Part shown: positions 36,601-51,600 of the stretch, one piece after another
Numbering within the stretch: the first letter of the stretch is position 1
How the letters are laid out: every line of letters starts with the position of its first letter
Origin: Ectocarpus siliculosus
Taxonomy: Eukaryota > Sar > Phaeophyceae > Ectocarpales > Ectocarpaceae
Assembly (NCBI GenBank): GCA_000310025.1
Contig: FN649728.1
Span: 7,060,492-7,124,491, forward strand
DNA: 64,000 nt
Direction of reading: 5' to 3'
Position numbers and translations under genes: made by a program
The notes under the pieces: generated by a model
The model's database searches: none
Told to the model about the DNA's origin: nothing
The model's input: the letters and a program-made list of their open reading frames with translations, nothing else

Positions 36601-39600
36601 GGCGGGTAGGTTGGTGGAGGCACGCACGCGTTGGGATATCAAGCCTTACCGCTGGGCGAACTCTTCTTTCAGCTGTGCCGCCTTGCGGTCGATTGCCGCT
36701 AGCTCTTCCTCGCACTGCGTCAGCCTTCATGATCAAGGGAAGAACGGCAACGAAAGCATAAGACAGTCGACAAACGTGGTGAGGTCGTCGGGTGTGGTGC
36801 GGCACAACACGGGACAAACACGCCGCAGCGGCAACAACAGCCAAAATATTCCTCACGGAGCCAAACCTGGGGTGAGACGGGGATCTGTCATATCCGCAGC
36901 ACTTGAATTGTGGCCCACGACAATAGCATATCGGAAGTCGTATTGAAATTGGTGTAAGTACATTGGCGATCGTTGGTTCTTGCGGTTCGCCTTCGTTGCA
37001 TGTACCGGAGAAGCACCCCAAACCCGCTACCCTGTGAAGACTGAGCTTTTCGTAAACCTTCAGCTTCGCCGGTGCCCAGGCCGACCTACAGATGAGCCAA
37101 ACCTGACCTGGTCATTCAAACCCTCTACGGTAGCACCCTCAAGTCTGTCTGAGAACGTGAATCCAAACTGGCGGCAACGGTTCACAGTACAAAATTGTAC
37201 TCGTCAAGGGATGCCCCTCAGAATCGATTGAGTACTTCGTATTGTGAGCAAGCTGGTGAAAGGAGGGAACAAGCAACAAATACGACGAGAGTCAGTGAAA
37301 CATTCAGGTATCTCATACCTTTCTTGGTCTGTTCGCACTCCCTTTGTTTCAGAACTTTTCAATCGACCTCTGGCAACATGGAACCTACTGTAGCACGCCG
37401 ACGCCATCGTTTTGGACCGCCTAGAGTCTTGCGACAACGCTTCTCTCTATGGCGACCGAAAGCCTTCCGTTAAAAGAAACACAAACGGATATTGTCGCGT
37501 CACCTGGCCTGCGACTTGTCCAATGCAGCTACTGCCTCATGAAGCTCCTCTTCCAACGGCTGGATCTTTTCCAAGATGGTAGAATACCTGGTCCCAGATT
37601 CGCACAGCCGCGTGGAGGCAGAGGAGGATTTTTTAGAATTTGCAAGGGTGACCTCTTATCAAGCAGATGCCATACAACGTCTTGGCAACTCCACCGAGGC
37701 AAAGTCCAGTGGCTGATCCAAGAGCATTATTTCGAGTCCGGTATATGCCCCGGGTGGACCTCCGGTTTGGTGGACCTCGATTCAATCACATGCAGCCCTG
37801 GCCACGCCGCTGCAGTACACGGCGGCCATGCCGGCGTTCAAGACACCATGCCAAACTGTGCTGCCCAAACGCGAATGCCGCGTCCTCTGGCTCTGGGAAG
37901 TTCAACAAGATTGTTATTCCAATTCATCGTATTGTTTTCTCACTTGATGTTGGCCTTGACCCATGTTGCGAGGGGAGCAGCGGCAACGCTGACGCGGTAG
38001 ATGTTGGCGTGCTCAAAGCTGGCTGACTTCTGAGTCAAGAGCTTGGTAACCTAAAAAAATCAAAATGAAAATCGGCCGAAAGATCGCCACCCATCAACTA
38101 TCTCTATTGCCAATTGTATGACGTTCGCACGCTTGGAATGTAGACGTTAAACGGAGGAAAGTCTTTTCCGCGTGCATTTTCGATTTTTTCGCGCTTGTTT
38201 GGGCAACGTGTAGATTGTCTTGAGACCACCTTTTCAACGTTGTACAAATGCTTGCCGTCTTGAGCGTGGATATGCTGCCTGAAAAAAGGAAATATTGGTA
38301 CGGGCCTTTTCCTTTCCTGCCGCTGCACTGCCCTGGAGGCTACCCTATGTTGAGAGCGTCAACCATTTCGAGTTTTTGCTCTCTTTGTTCAGCCAGGATG
38401 GACAAAGACGAGGAGTCAATTTCGAAGCCTCTCAGCAACTTACGGGGTGAGCTGAAAGTCGAGCCTCTCCTTCACAGGCTAAGAGGCTTTTGTACACTCC
38501 AAGTTGACCGTACGGTTTTTCGTTGACAACCATGGCTCGCTCTCTCCCTCAGCCCATAACATGCGTGTCTCGAGTGCGTTTATAATCATTTCGAGTGTTT
38601 ACGGCATGCGTCCCGTTTCTGTCGCCCCTACGCGGGATTCATCGAAGTGTTACCTTTGCACGAAGCTGAGGATCGATGCGGCGGGCATCAAAATTAAGAA
38701 TGTCTTCTTTCACGCCACGATTGCCGAGAAACTTTTTCATGGAAAGCCACGACGTGTCACGAATACCCAGCAGCATGAGGACAGCCCCCAATACGTCAGC
38801 GATTGGCTCCGGTGGCATCTTGAGCGACCTGGCAACCGGATGCAGCAGCATGGTGTGGGATACTCAGCATTTTTGGACTTGCCAAAAAGTAAAATACCGC
38901 CTTCGTGATTGACGGGAGCACTTCGCTCGTGAGAACAGTTGGCGAAAAGTGTAAGATAAGAGTTGATGTGCGACTTTGTAGAACCTAATGAAGTCACTGC
39001 CTGACCGGGGTCCAGGCGAGGAAAAACGTCACCGCACTGGGAGGGGCCTGATCCAATGTTTTGGGCAGAAACAGGTGCGAGACCGGAGAAAAGGCAACGG
39101 CCAAATTCAATGACCTGTCAAGACGAACGTCTTTCCCCTGGGATGGAAACCTCAGAAAAGCGAAAACATGTTTCGCGCATAATTTAGGAAATAGTTGGTC
39201 TAGCCAACGACAGTAGACTCGACCTGAAGAATGGGCCATCAACCCGAAACTACCACCACAAGAGCACGAGGACCCAAGAGTCATCCTTGAACTCGCCTTA
39301 TTTCGTTGATGTGGTCGGACTTGATCTGTCCGACCGCTTGCTTGGCGCTGTCCAAGACCGGTTGGATGTGGCTCAGTTCCTGGCGGGTATCAGATCAGCG
39401 ACACGGTAATTCATACAAGTCGAAACCCCACACTTCACGCCTGATGCTCACGAAAAGGAAATTGGGTATCGAAACGTCTTGCCAACTTGGTACGGACAGA
39501 GTCCTGCTTGAAGAAAATGAAGCTATGCCCGAAAACGACGCTAAGCACGCGGTGCTGCCACATGTTCGCAAAGATTGTCTACCGGAAAGGTGTACAAGTA

Positions 39601-42600
39601 CTACGTTAGCGGTTCATCGTTCACCCAGTATCAGTGGGATATATGTGGTTTTGAGCGTGTAGCTGAAAGGCTGATAAGTCAACGCTCGGCCCCAAACATA
39701 CATCGACACCGCCTCAGGCGGCCGCGACCAGTAACCCCGCTCACGTCGATCTCCCGGTGAAGGATATTCTAGCCACCTTTCCGCGTCCAACAACCCTACC
39801 TCCTAACCCACAATCAAAATTTACCTGTTCAATGTCGCCCTTACGGCCTTGAGTGGCCTTTTCGTTGACGGCGAGATCTTCCTTGAGCCTCTCCGTTTCT
39901 CCTTTACGAAGACTTGCTTCTGAGAGGGCCGTCGCGATCTGTTCCATGGCACTGTCCGCAGCCACCTGTTGTAGCGATCACGGTTGTTTCGCACTTGAGC
40001 ACAGTTCCACTTGGAAATATTGATGTCGTTTCACGCAGGACAGACAGGAATGCACCGTTCTTGTCTGTTTGGTGGTGTGATCAGGCAAAGGGATAATTTA
40101 TTTCACGTTCGCGAGCTTAAGCCATCCGGGAGGATGTCGAATTGCTGTTGGAGCAGGTTTTTTCGCATCTAATGGCAGACGTTCTGACGGTTTCATCTTG
40201 TGTCGAAGATGTACTCGAACCTATCTGGATGGAAGCATATGGCGCTGCCCTTGCACCTGAGCTGTTTGGAGTTCCTTTTTCTTTTTCTCAGCGTTTTTGC
40301 TGAGGTCATCCACGGTCGACGATGCCTCCTCTAGCTTGCTCAGACCCGCTGTTAGGTGTCCCAGCTCCTCTCGCAAAGACCCCTGCCAACATGGTGGGTT
40401 AGCATATTTCGCGGTAGTCCGGGAAGAGGATGTTGTCAACGGGAAGGTGATCGGTTACCTATAGCCCGTCGGTGCCAGCTGATACCGTTTGCAACGCCGA
40501 GGCAACCGGTTATGGCATGCCAGTCGAGTCGAGTAGACTTCGGCAAGCGTTTCCAACAAAGAAGGGTTGCAACTGCTGCGCGGCATCCTTCGTGGTTTGA
40601 GCATTATTTTCACCTTTTTTGATTCGTGCATGTCAAACCAGCTCCTCAAGAACGACACGTACTCCTTGGGAGTAGCCGACGCGGAGGACGAAGTCTTCCC
40701 CACCGCCCCGCTATCCCGCCCTCCTCCTCCTCCGGCTCCGGATGCTGGCGTTGTTGCTCCCGTAGTGTCTGTGCCCACCATGCCGCTCTCCGAGCACGAC
40801 TCGTGCATCTCTACGATCTTGTCCGCGAGGGCATCTCCCAAGAGGCCTGGGTGGGATTTTGTTTTGGAAATGCCGAGACACGTTCCACGTTTCTTCGATT
40901 GCGTTGGTGTGGTTCGAATGTGGATGGTGTGTTTCCAACCAAAATTCAGCGCCCATATATGAAACCATGTGCTGTGTGTGACAACGGGTCGCCCGTTAGT
41001 GGACAACCAAGACGCGTGCCCGAAGTACCATTCACCACATTAGCTGCGACGTGATAAACGATAGAGATACGACGTCTAGCGTTGTAAGGGCGACCTGAGG
41101 ATCTGTGTGGTCTCAATCTGGTAGTGCGAACCGTCCCTAGCATCAACCTGAGTTTCGGCAAGCATCGTGATAGATTGGTAAAGAAAATTGCGATAAAGTG
41201 GTCTCAGATCCCGCCTTTGCTGCTATCGGCTAGAGGACGCATATCGCAACCGACGCTGTGTTTGACGTATGGCTGATACACATCCCTGCAGAGCTAAGGG
41301 GTTATTCCTGGACGCAATGGGTATGGCAGGTACCTGGTGGGCTATGCGCTGCTCTTCTCCCGCTGTCGTTACGCCTCCTACTGCCCCCGGCGCTCTTGCT
41401 GTCTCCTGCGGTCTTGCTCTCTCCTCGGGCAGCGCTCTTCCGTTCCCCTCCTTTAGACTCCGCCGCGTCCTCATCGTAGTGATCCCTGTTTAGTATTAGA
41501 TTCCGCTACTATGTATTTGTTTTTTCATTGAAACTCTTCCCTTCTTTGTGAATCTTCTGCGGGGTACTCCCAACAGTACGCATTCCAATTTTTCGTTCCT
41601 CTGATTATGAAAAATATGCTGGTCTACGTCACCTTCCATCACATGTATAATGTGGTACCTTTGCTTCGCCTCTTGCCGGCCATCGAAGTCGTCCAAGCTG
41701 TTCTCGTCGGTGTCCCGCCCCTCCAATAGATCGCTCACCCCCTCGATCATTCTGGCGAAAAAAGGTGAGTCCACAAGAAAATTGTGGTGCAGGTGATGCC
41801 AAAGCTGACAGGATATGTGTGACATCTTCTACCCGACATCCGGCATCTACCTAGTGCGGCATGCTTGTTTCCCACCGTAGATAGAAAATATTAACGTGCT
41901 GTAGCGTTTGACTTGCCCTTGGGACAGCCCATTGATTCTAGCTCTACTGAGAGCGCGTCAGTAGGGCTTGCGTGACCCCATGTGATAGAGGACGGCAACA
42001 ACATCGAAACACCCTCCAGGGATACGATGCGGAGATTACCACACTTCTCGACGTTGCACGGTCCGATGGTTTCGTTTGTCACCTGGGGACGAGGCGCAAG
42101 CTCGTACGTCGCCATTGCCCAAACCATAAGCAGGTGCACCGGTTGTACAGGGCCGGATTCGACTCGCAACGGACCGCAAATCGCGGGTTGGTGGGGTCCT
42201 GGTCGGCCCGGCACAATAAAGAACGCAAGAGGTTGTGAGGGTGCGGACATGCAACGACACCGCATGGAACGGGGTTACGCACACTGGTAGAAATAACGTG
42301 CAACATTGATACCGCATGAATACGATGTTTGGAATACAAACGCTGGACCTGACCGCTTACCATGCACAGGGCCACGTGCAAGTTCTTCTGCACCCGGCTG
42401 ACGAAAAAGTCGTAGGTCGTCTTGTGGTTCCCGTCCTCTCTCATTTGCTCTTTCAAAGGTGCCAACAGGGGCTCCAGTTCCTCCTGGCTGTGCAGCCCCG
42501 GCACTTCCCCTGTTGGAAACGTAGGCAGTCAAGTCCCCCACGTTGGTGGTTTAGCGGTTTCGATAGGCGTGATCGTGGTGGTGATTTCTATCGATGCACC

Positions 42601-45600
42601 TAGCATCACGTAAGGCTCACTCAGCCACTCATCCTGGACACGCATGCCATCGAAGAAATAACACACGGCCCCAACTACCCGTGTGGTTTTGGGGCACGCC
42701 TCATGTGCAACGTGTCGTTTTCGTATGTCGGGGTGTTGTTCTCAACATTTCCTGGAACTGGTATTCGGAAACCTCCGCGCAACGGGCTTGTTCCGCAAGA
42801 CTGGGAGGTAGATCGTGCCGGGAAATTGATCTGCTGGGCGCCTCGCTCCCCTCACCCGCGCTGAGAAGAGAGTTTATCGTCTCCAGAATGTCGTCCGAGG
42901 TGACGTGATGGTCTTCGATCAAGAGCACAGATGGCTGGCCCTCCACCCCGGACGCTTGCATCGCGGACTTGAGCACCGTTTCGAGCTGGCCCAAGCCGAA
43001 ACCTCTCGTTACCGCCGGGGTGAACAAGCCGCATCCCTGCATGTACGCGGCTAGAACCTGGGCGCATCGCGGTAGACATTCGTATCCGTATATAAAATAG
43101 GTTGTTCTCTTGTAGTCTAAGAAAATGTTCTTCGTGTACGTTTTTTCCATCAGGGTGAGCATCTGTGTCCTGCCTTGGGGCGAAAATGCTGCGTCGGTTT
43201 TCGCTCCAGGTGGGTGACAAATTTGGTGGCAGGAGTGATTCGCGGCATCGTTTCACGCGCACGACGTGTGCTACGAAGAACAAGCGACGGTTGCTGGAAC
43301 AAGCAACATGATGTCTTCGGGATTGGTCGTTTGGCTCAGGAGCGCCCGTCAACTACAAAACAATCCCTCCATCGCCACTACCACGTACGTTTTTCCATGA
43401 GTGCATGAGTGACACGCCGACTTGACGGCCCTACAAAACTGATTGTCTCAGCCACCAGCACGTCTCTAAAATTGACAAACCACCCCTTTTGCCCGGCCTC
43501 GTCCTACCGAGCCTGCCCGGTCTTAGTCCGTGGTCACACACGCCGACCGTTTTGAGTAGGACCGGCACATGTCAAGCCACAAAACACGGACCGTCATTAG
43601 AAAACTTCGATGTGGAGGCCACTACGTCCACAACCGACAGCGTGCACCGCAACACGTTTGTCGTACCGTGGCCTCCCGTCTTCCCACCCCGCTGCGACCG
43701 ACTAGAAGAAGGTGCTCGCCCTGACCGCTCAGAACACGATCCACACGCGCAATCTGTAGGAAGCAAGGGATCCACGAAGTATACTTTGGGAGAGCGCTCC
43801 ACAGGGGGGCGGGCGTGTTCGTGATGGGTTGAAGAATCCAGGGAGGTAATGTTCTCTTTAAGCGGCGTCGGGCATTCGCGCTCCCGATCCGTTGATTTTA
43901 ACCATCGGCCGAGAACAAGCAAGGTGTCCAGTCGATGTGGATATGAGTCTGAGTCTGGCCTCCACGCAAGCAGCCTCTGTCCGAGCATGAAAATCACCCA
44001 CCGGCCGTCGAAGCGATGCTAGTGTACTATCTTAGGAGCACCAAGGCCAAAGCAAAAGTGCAACCGATTGGTCGACAACGTTGTCACCGAACCTACCCAC
44101 GCCATCATTCATACCACCGACACACCAACGAACACCCAGCCACTGTGCATACACGTGCCCGGTTTGGTTTGGTCACCTGGTCGAGAACCTCCGGGAAAAG
44201 GAGCATGTGCAGGTCCCTCTCCTCTCTTTCGAAATACACGAGGCCTTGCTTGACAGCATCCTTGAGCCGCTCCTGGTCCAACCGCTTCAGCACCTGCTCG
44301 GCCGCACAACCCTTGCCAGGAAGCCACCGTGAAACAACGAGAAAGACCGGAGCACGTTGTTTTTGCACTTAATGCGAAACGGGTCGACCGCCGTAGCAAC
44401 CCGCGCGTGGTGGTTTTCAAGTAGTGGAATGGTGTAAGCGCCTCTCTTGCGTTCGCTACAACGCCTGTTCTGTCGCTAACGGCGGCATTTGGTGAACAAC
44501 CCGCACGTAGCAGGAGCGATTCACGGCGTTCGGGTAGTCAACAAAAGCGATAACAGCAACAACAGTGACAGATCACAACAACAGCAGCTTGAGTGGCAAA
44601 GGCTGTCATTCGTTTGTGTCGTTAGTGCTACCTCTAGGTCCTGCTCTTCCGAAGTGGCTCCGGCGTGTCGCACTCCTTCCCCGAGAGTTGTGAAGTAGAT
44701 CTGATCCAACAAGAGGAGAAACGAAAGAGACAACCGAACACCGAGCCAAACATTTCGTATAGATTGGTTTCGTTGTCAAGAGGACCAATCGAGACGGCAA
44801 CGCAACACACGCTGTCACTACAACGTTTTCCAGAGTACCCCTGACTTCTAAAGAGAGGAGCCGAATGAGGAATAGACATCTCTTAGGCGGCAAGCTAGGA
44901 CACAGGGATAGATGCCTAAACGTATTCTCAGGGGTCGAAGGTTGCCGAAGGTTGCCGAAGGTTGCCGAAGGCACGTTCACCGGTTGGGACTTCCGATTAT
45001 CTCCGCTCGCACCCTCTCGGCGAGCAACGGCCGCCGCTATGGCTTTGAGCCTATTTTTGCGAAAACATTGAGGAAATTGTTCGGGGGCAGTAGTTGGAAC
45101 CGAAGACTGGCGCCACAAATGCATGCGTTGTCCCGACACCCACCCCGGTGAGGTCAGCGGTGTGCCCCCACACGGATCGGAGCTGGGCGTTGAGCATCCC
45201 GTCGAATCTCGTCCTTGAATCGGAGTCGGCAAGCCGATCGCGAAAGAGCCGTTGAGCCTGGGTTGGATGCAATCATAAAGCATGCGCGATGATTGAGTTA
45301 CTCGCGCTCAGTCGGTTACCGAAATCGGTGCGCATGGGAAGATATTGGTTCAGCGAGAACGTTGGCCGGCACCGTTACCACGACGCGAGATGTCCGTATC
45401 AGTGACGGTTGGTCTGAGACGGCGGACGCAAACGTCAGCGTTCAAGCAGTTTTGGGCACCCTTTGGTAACGCCGAAACGGCACAATGACTGGAGTGCTAT
45501 TGAATGAGCGAACGAGTGAAACGTCTTCGTTCCTCCCCGTTTATGCGGACAACCGTGAGCATTAGACAGGCTGTCATGAGTGTGCTTAAAATACCAAGCG

Positions 45601-48600
45601 CGACAAAGCGGTTGCATGGAGTAGTCGTGGGGATGGTGCCGATTCACTGACAAACCGCAATACACGAGCATGAACCATCTCTGGCGATGATGGAGAGAGG
45701 GTATTGGGAGGCACAGAAGGACGTGTCGTCCAGCGAATGGAAAATTGAATGCTGTGTACTCCCTCCAAATTCGCGATTCCGATAGGGCGAGGGTATGCAC
45801 ACGTTTCCTCACCTCATACGCCACGCAGTCCAACACTTGTTCGCTGTTCAGCTCGTACCGTAGCAGCCCCCGCACCCATGCGGTTAGGTCACGTGGGGTC
45901 AGAAGGTAGTGCCGATGCTCGTCCACCGAAAACCTTCCCTTGACCTAACGGGGTGGAAGCGAAGATGGCAGTAGAAAACATTGGGCTAACTGGCCCGTTG
46001 GCACGCTCTAGGGCTTCGAACAGATAGAAAACATTTTCATGAAGTGCCCCGGCCCTAGAGAATACTGGTCATCCGCGCAAGAGTTCAACCATTTGTCCTG
46101 GAATGCGCGCCTACTTTGGCTGAGTCCGTGATTGTTCTGGCTGAACAGCATGCTGTTTTTTTCGACCCTAGGGGTCTAACTCCAGATCTGAACGGACCCT
46201 TCATACCATGAACTGTTCCTTGCTCGGCAATATATACTGCTCGCATGCGTTGGAACACACTTTCCGGTGTGTGCTCACCTGATCGTATAGATCGACCATC
46301 ATCTTGGAGAGCTTGTCCCTTTCGGATGGCCTGCTCCATCTTAAATCGAATATAACGGACCATAAACGTAATTCGCAACAGAGGGCGGAAAGTTGGCAAA
46401 CGACCCTCGTCATTGCGCAACTGAACACAAGAAGTGCGAACAGCATCGGATACTGTGCGTGAATCGGACCAACAGTGATTCACCGCAAAATTGCCTCACT
46501 GAGTCACACGTGCTAGATGATGGGTCGCATAGGAAGGTACTGAGAAAGATGAACCATGCAACAAGCCGCTGCCGCCCGCAGAAGGGACAAAACGACGTAA
46601 AGCTGTCTACCGCGGTCCGGCCGGGCCCTTTTCGCCTTCACCTCGCCCTTACCTCGCATCTGTAGACCCTGTGCCCAGTGCCTTCCCCAAGAACGCAGAG
46701 TAGACGGAGCACAGCTCGCTCCCATCGGGATAGTCAAGCACGCCGATCCTTACCGTGGCCGTGAACCGCGATGACAGTGGGTGCCGCCCCACCGTTGTAG
46801 CCGCGTTCATCGAGGCGACCAGCTGGGTGGGGTAGTGGGGCGATAGGTCGAGAGACCACGAACCAACCGGGCGTCATCCAAGAGTTGAATTGACAAACAG
46901 CAGTGTGCGGCGTGTGTCAGGCTGGTGGTTCTGTGGAAAATGAGGGAATCGTCTTCGACAGGTGTTCGGGAGACGGGACCTTTAAAAACGTGAACCCCTC
47001 CCTTTTCTACGGGCCGTTTTCTTGCTACGCAGCAAGAAGCAGCATAGTACCCTCAATACCAGTATCGACATCACCGGGTTCCCCTGCAACGGTGAAAATC
47101 TGGCACCACGCCTTGCGTGTGTCTCTCTTCGAGTGTTGCAACTCACGTGAACCCTTTCAAGCCGCAGGAACTCGAGGTCCTCGTCATAGAAGCCGCCGAA
47201 CGTCTGAACCTGCTGCAGGAACGCTATGAGCATGCACGTGTCGTACTTGTCGGGCCTCGGAAGGTTGATGTCCTTGAGGTACAGCACCAGGCGTTCGCAG
47301 TCCCTCGGTCTGTAGACCCTTCCGTCAGGGGCGCTGAAAAGGCTGCACGTTTGGGCTACCTGCGGTTTGGCGTTTCGTGGTTTGGATGATGGAGAGATGT
47401 GCATTGGTGCTAGGGTTGCCTTGATGATAAGATCAAAGTACGGACAAAACAGGGGAAGCCGAGCAATCGGTGGACAGCAGGTCTGTCAGAAGCACAGCAA
47501 CGAGCGGGAGGGCTTTGGCCATCCGGTACGAGTACATGGGTCGGTGACTCAGGGAGGTTCGTAAGACAGTCGCCGAGGAGGTGCATATCTCGCCAGCCAA
47601 CCGCCGTTGACAAAGGTATGTGCTTCAGACGCGGCCCGCCTCTGGCATGAACCAAAACCGGCGTAGATGACTACCTTTGTGATGACGTGTTCCGCCGTAG
47701 TTCTGGCGTTGCAGTGGAGCACGGTGATGCTCGTCTTTACGCGCTTGCTACCCGCTCCTCCTGCTCGTGGTCGCCCACCCCCACGCGACACGCCCTCAGA
47801 CGAAAACGCGTATCGAATGATCATGTCCTTTCCGCAGCCCTCGGGGCCTACAAGGATGAACGGCTCGCTGTTCTCTATCCACGGCTCCATCATGCTCAAA
47901 GCACGCTGTGCGCGCACGCAAAGCAGGAGCGACCAATGTGCCATTTATGTTGACGGAATGAGAAGGCATGGGCTTGGTGCACTGGTGTTTGGTTCTCTGC
48001 TCAACCAAGGAACGGCTGGGAATCAATTTCGTTTCAGACTGGAGGTTTTGGGGCTGTATGGAGCGTGTGGCGTGTAAGGAGGTGGTTCGTTGCCAGGGAA
48101 GTTGACGTTGAAATGGGATATGTGGCTGCCCCATGGTGATCGGTCTGGTGCGGTCACACAAAACAGGCGGTCCCAGAACTGCTACTTTCCTCCGAAGCGT
48201 TCCGAGCGCTTTCACGAGACAACCGCGCTTCCCGCAACCTGCATACCCCGCCTGGTTCTGACATCGCACGATCCCACAAGCGCTTCACCTGAACCGATAC
48301 CGTCGGCACGACCGACTGAGGACCGATACAGCCGCCGCCGCCGCCGTCGTCAGAAGAGGCACCCAGCCCCCCGTCGGAGGGCACCGTAGGGTACGATGTG
48401 AGTGCGCCGCGGTCGCTGTAGCAGTCTAGAGGGCACGAGATGTCCGGCGGCCGTTCGCCTGCCCATTGGAAAACCTATGTACGTCGCGGTAAATACGGGA
48501 CAACGATTTCAACGTCAGAGGAACGCTGAAAACGAATCACGGCATTTCATCTGAAACGTAGCACCGGCGCTTTGTACTCTCCATAGGTAAGCTTGTGCAG

Positions 48601-51600
48601 CATCCTTCTCGCCAGCACGTTCGCATGGGATGCCTGTCGAGGTGAGGGATTCACTCCTCGTTGTGTTCTGACCCCTTCACGAAGGGATCTTCGTTTTTCG
48701 GAAAACACACTTCGAACGAGATTGACTCAGTTATCACCTCTTTCGCGAAGGAGTTTCGGTCGGCGAGGCTGAGGTTTCCTCCGAGTCCTCGAATCACCCC
48801 GCATGCGAAGTCCGCCTTCGAGGTCGAACCCGCCACCTGATGCAGGAAAGACAGGAAGGCGCACGGGAGGAAGGGATGAACGTATCCGTCCGTCCGTGTT
48901 TCATCGGCTGTCGTAGCCTATGATTGCTCATTGTAAAGGTACCCGAAGTTTTTTTTTTTTGTTTCAGTGAAGGTCACTTCAGGTGATGGCGAAGGACACG
49001 GACAAACATGTTAACGCTGACGTGAGACATGTCACATTCGCAAAGGCGTCACGGGTGCCTTGACATACGCAACTTGGTCCTTATCGAACGGAAAATTCTC
49101 ACTGGAGGGGTCCTCGTGACAGAAACTGCGACACGTACTGATTCGTGAAATTCCTTGGATGCTTGAGTTGCGAAAAAGTGCCGCTTACCTGAACAAGGCC
49201 GTTGAGGACAGTGCCCACCAATGTGGTGTCTACAACCATTTCCCGATCCAGCACATAGTCCAAACCCCTGCGATGCACCACGAAGGGAAATTGTTCAAAA
49301 CAAGCTTCGAACCGTGGCCTCGGCGTGCATTGGGAGCGGTGATAGCTGCCAGGCACGCAGAAGGCTGGAGTTTTCGCATCCTGTCCTACACATCGACACA
49401 TCGATTGATGTCAACCATGTCCACACGGAAATGTTGCGTTTATCTAGATGCGACGAGATGACAAGGTTCGTATTTGCAGGCCAACTCATCCAACACCGAG
49501 AAAAACGAAAATCCGACTTACGTTTTCCGGCCGAGAAGAGCATTTGGCACAACGGAGAAAAAAACATAATCAAATCATGATCATCAATGTCCGTACGTAC
49601 CACGTCAAAAATAGAAAAGAATGGAGTTCGAACACGCCAGGCGAGCAGTCACCTATAAAACATGTCGTCCACCCAGCCCGCCAAGCCCCCTCGGAGGTCC
49701 TCGGGTTGTGTCTTGATCCACCTCGCCAGGAGACGTTTTACGTCTACGTCCTCGTCGGAGAGGAATATCATGCCTGAGCAAGAGTAGGACCGAAGCGAGA
49801 GGTCGTACCGGGTTGGTCACTGGCTGAGTGTGTGCATTGGGCCATGAAGCGAGCACTCCTTCGCCCCTCCCCAAATTGGCCGACTGTGCCGGGTGTGACG
49901 GGACCCCAAGGAACTCGTGCTATTTCCAATACAATGGCACATCTAGCCAATCAAGGATGTCCAGGCCCGTAACAGACATGGTTGAAAGCTGACAAGATAC
50001 CGGCAGGACTACGACAGTAGAGTCCATCTCTGTGGCCGTTACCCGATCGACAATCGAGCAGCGAGCGTCCAACTGTCTCTCACCCATTCTGCTGACTGTC
50101 GCAGGCGAAGCGAACTTGAGGTCGTGGGTCTCAAAGACGAAGTTGACGTTGCTTCCGAAGTTGATCCGCTCGCCATTGGGCAGCGTGAGGAGGTGGTTGT
50201 CGTCCAGCACCGAGTTAAGAGACTCGATCCACTCGGGGTCCACGTCCCCGTCGCAAACCAACCACGACTTCACCTGGTATTTTCATGGCGGTTTCATTGT
50301 TCAAGAGGGAGCTTGGCGCAGGATCGCGAAAAGTGCCGAAGCAGAGAGAGGGTATGACTATCAGACGAGCAGGAGGTTGCAAGCTCTCCTTGAAAAGGGG
50401 TGTGTCACGTACTTAGGAGGGGGCATCGCGAATAGCTGGAGATGTCGATGCAACCGCGCGTCTACAACGACCTTGGTAGTCAGCCATTGTGCCTCTCCGA
50501 GGTATCTAACCTACGCAACGGTAGACCAACGACACCGTTGCGTTCCAGCTTGGAGGGCCCATATCGAAACACCGAATGGGTAATAATAATCCTTCCGAAG
50601 TTTTGGTACATTTTGTTCAGGCAACTAACAAACACTTGGGAACTGGGGCAACCATGGCCCATCAACTGACGCGGTCGTTTTGTTGGTATCTTGTATATGT
50701 CGTTGCTCACCTCTGGCGGCTCTTTGACGACCTTCCGGGCAGCGGCGGTCAGCACCCCGTCAAACCACTCGCGTGTATCCAAGTCCATGTGCCCAAGCAG
50801 CCTCTGGCAGGCGCGCGGGGATGAGCGTACGAGATGATTGGGGAGAGAAGGTCGGTATTTTCACGCGTAGATTAACTATACCGACTTCGGCAACGCCCTG
50901 TATTCCTGAGGTGCTTCCGTAAGGTGAACTTAAATCAAGATCAGCACCACCGTGAAGAAATACCTGAAGGCACGCACCGATTACCACAGATCGATCTTCC
51001 TTTTAGGTTTTAGGGAGAGTTCTGCTGATGGGGCAAGGTGCACGGCAAAAAACAAACCCCCCATGTCTTGCAAGCGCACAGAGGGGTGGTTTCGATGCAG
51101 GTCTTACCTGCCTCGCTCTGGGCTAATTTTATCGTGTTCATCACTCCGTGCGCCCATAACCGTGAAAATCATCAAGCAAGGCACGAACCCCCCCCAGGGT
51201 CAGTTTGGGCCACTCCAGGGCAACTGTCACGGTTTCATTCTGGCCCGTTGAACTTTCTGGAAATCGTCTTTGAACCATAGGGCATCCGCTGTTGTTACCG
51301 CGACAGCATGCATGATCGATTCGCTCACACCTTGCGCCTCTTGGTATTTAAAAGTATGTCCAGGTCAGTGCGGAGTCACTCGAATGAGTAATACCAGGTA
51401 TCGTTGGAGAAAATCATGTAATGTGCCCAAGGTTGGGTGTCCTTGAAGTAACTAACACGCCCGGTACCGCGAGATTATCTGACCTGGCGAGGCATGCTCT
51501 TGGGGTTGACCACGTGGGTGTTAACCGCTTGCCCGCACTTGATCATGGCGTGTCGCAGGATTGACCACAGGGTGGACTTCCCGCAGCCGCTAGGGCCGAC

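Noticed and set aside
42108-42198. Dynein exon ending at CGAC/GTACGA
   Set aside because: That donor gives a stop codon after splicing to 41751. Extending to AG/GTGACA at 42083 restores the frame and a conserved SLRLVPRMI-type segment.
43440-43560. Possible tRNA or structured RNA from GC-rich palindromic look
   Set aside because: No A/B boxes or cloverleaf; it is intron sequence beside the AAA4 exon.
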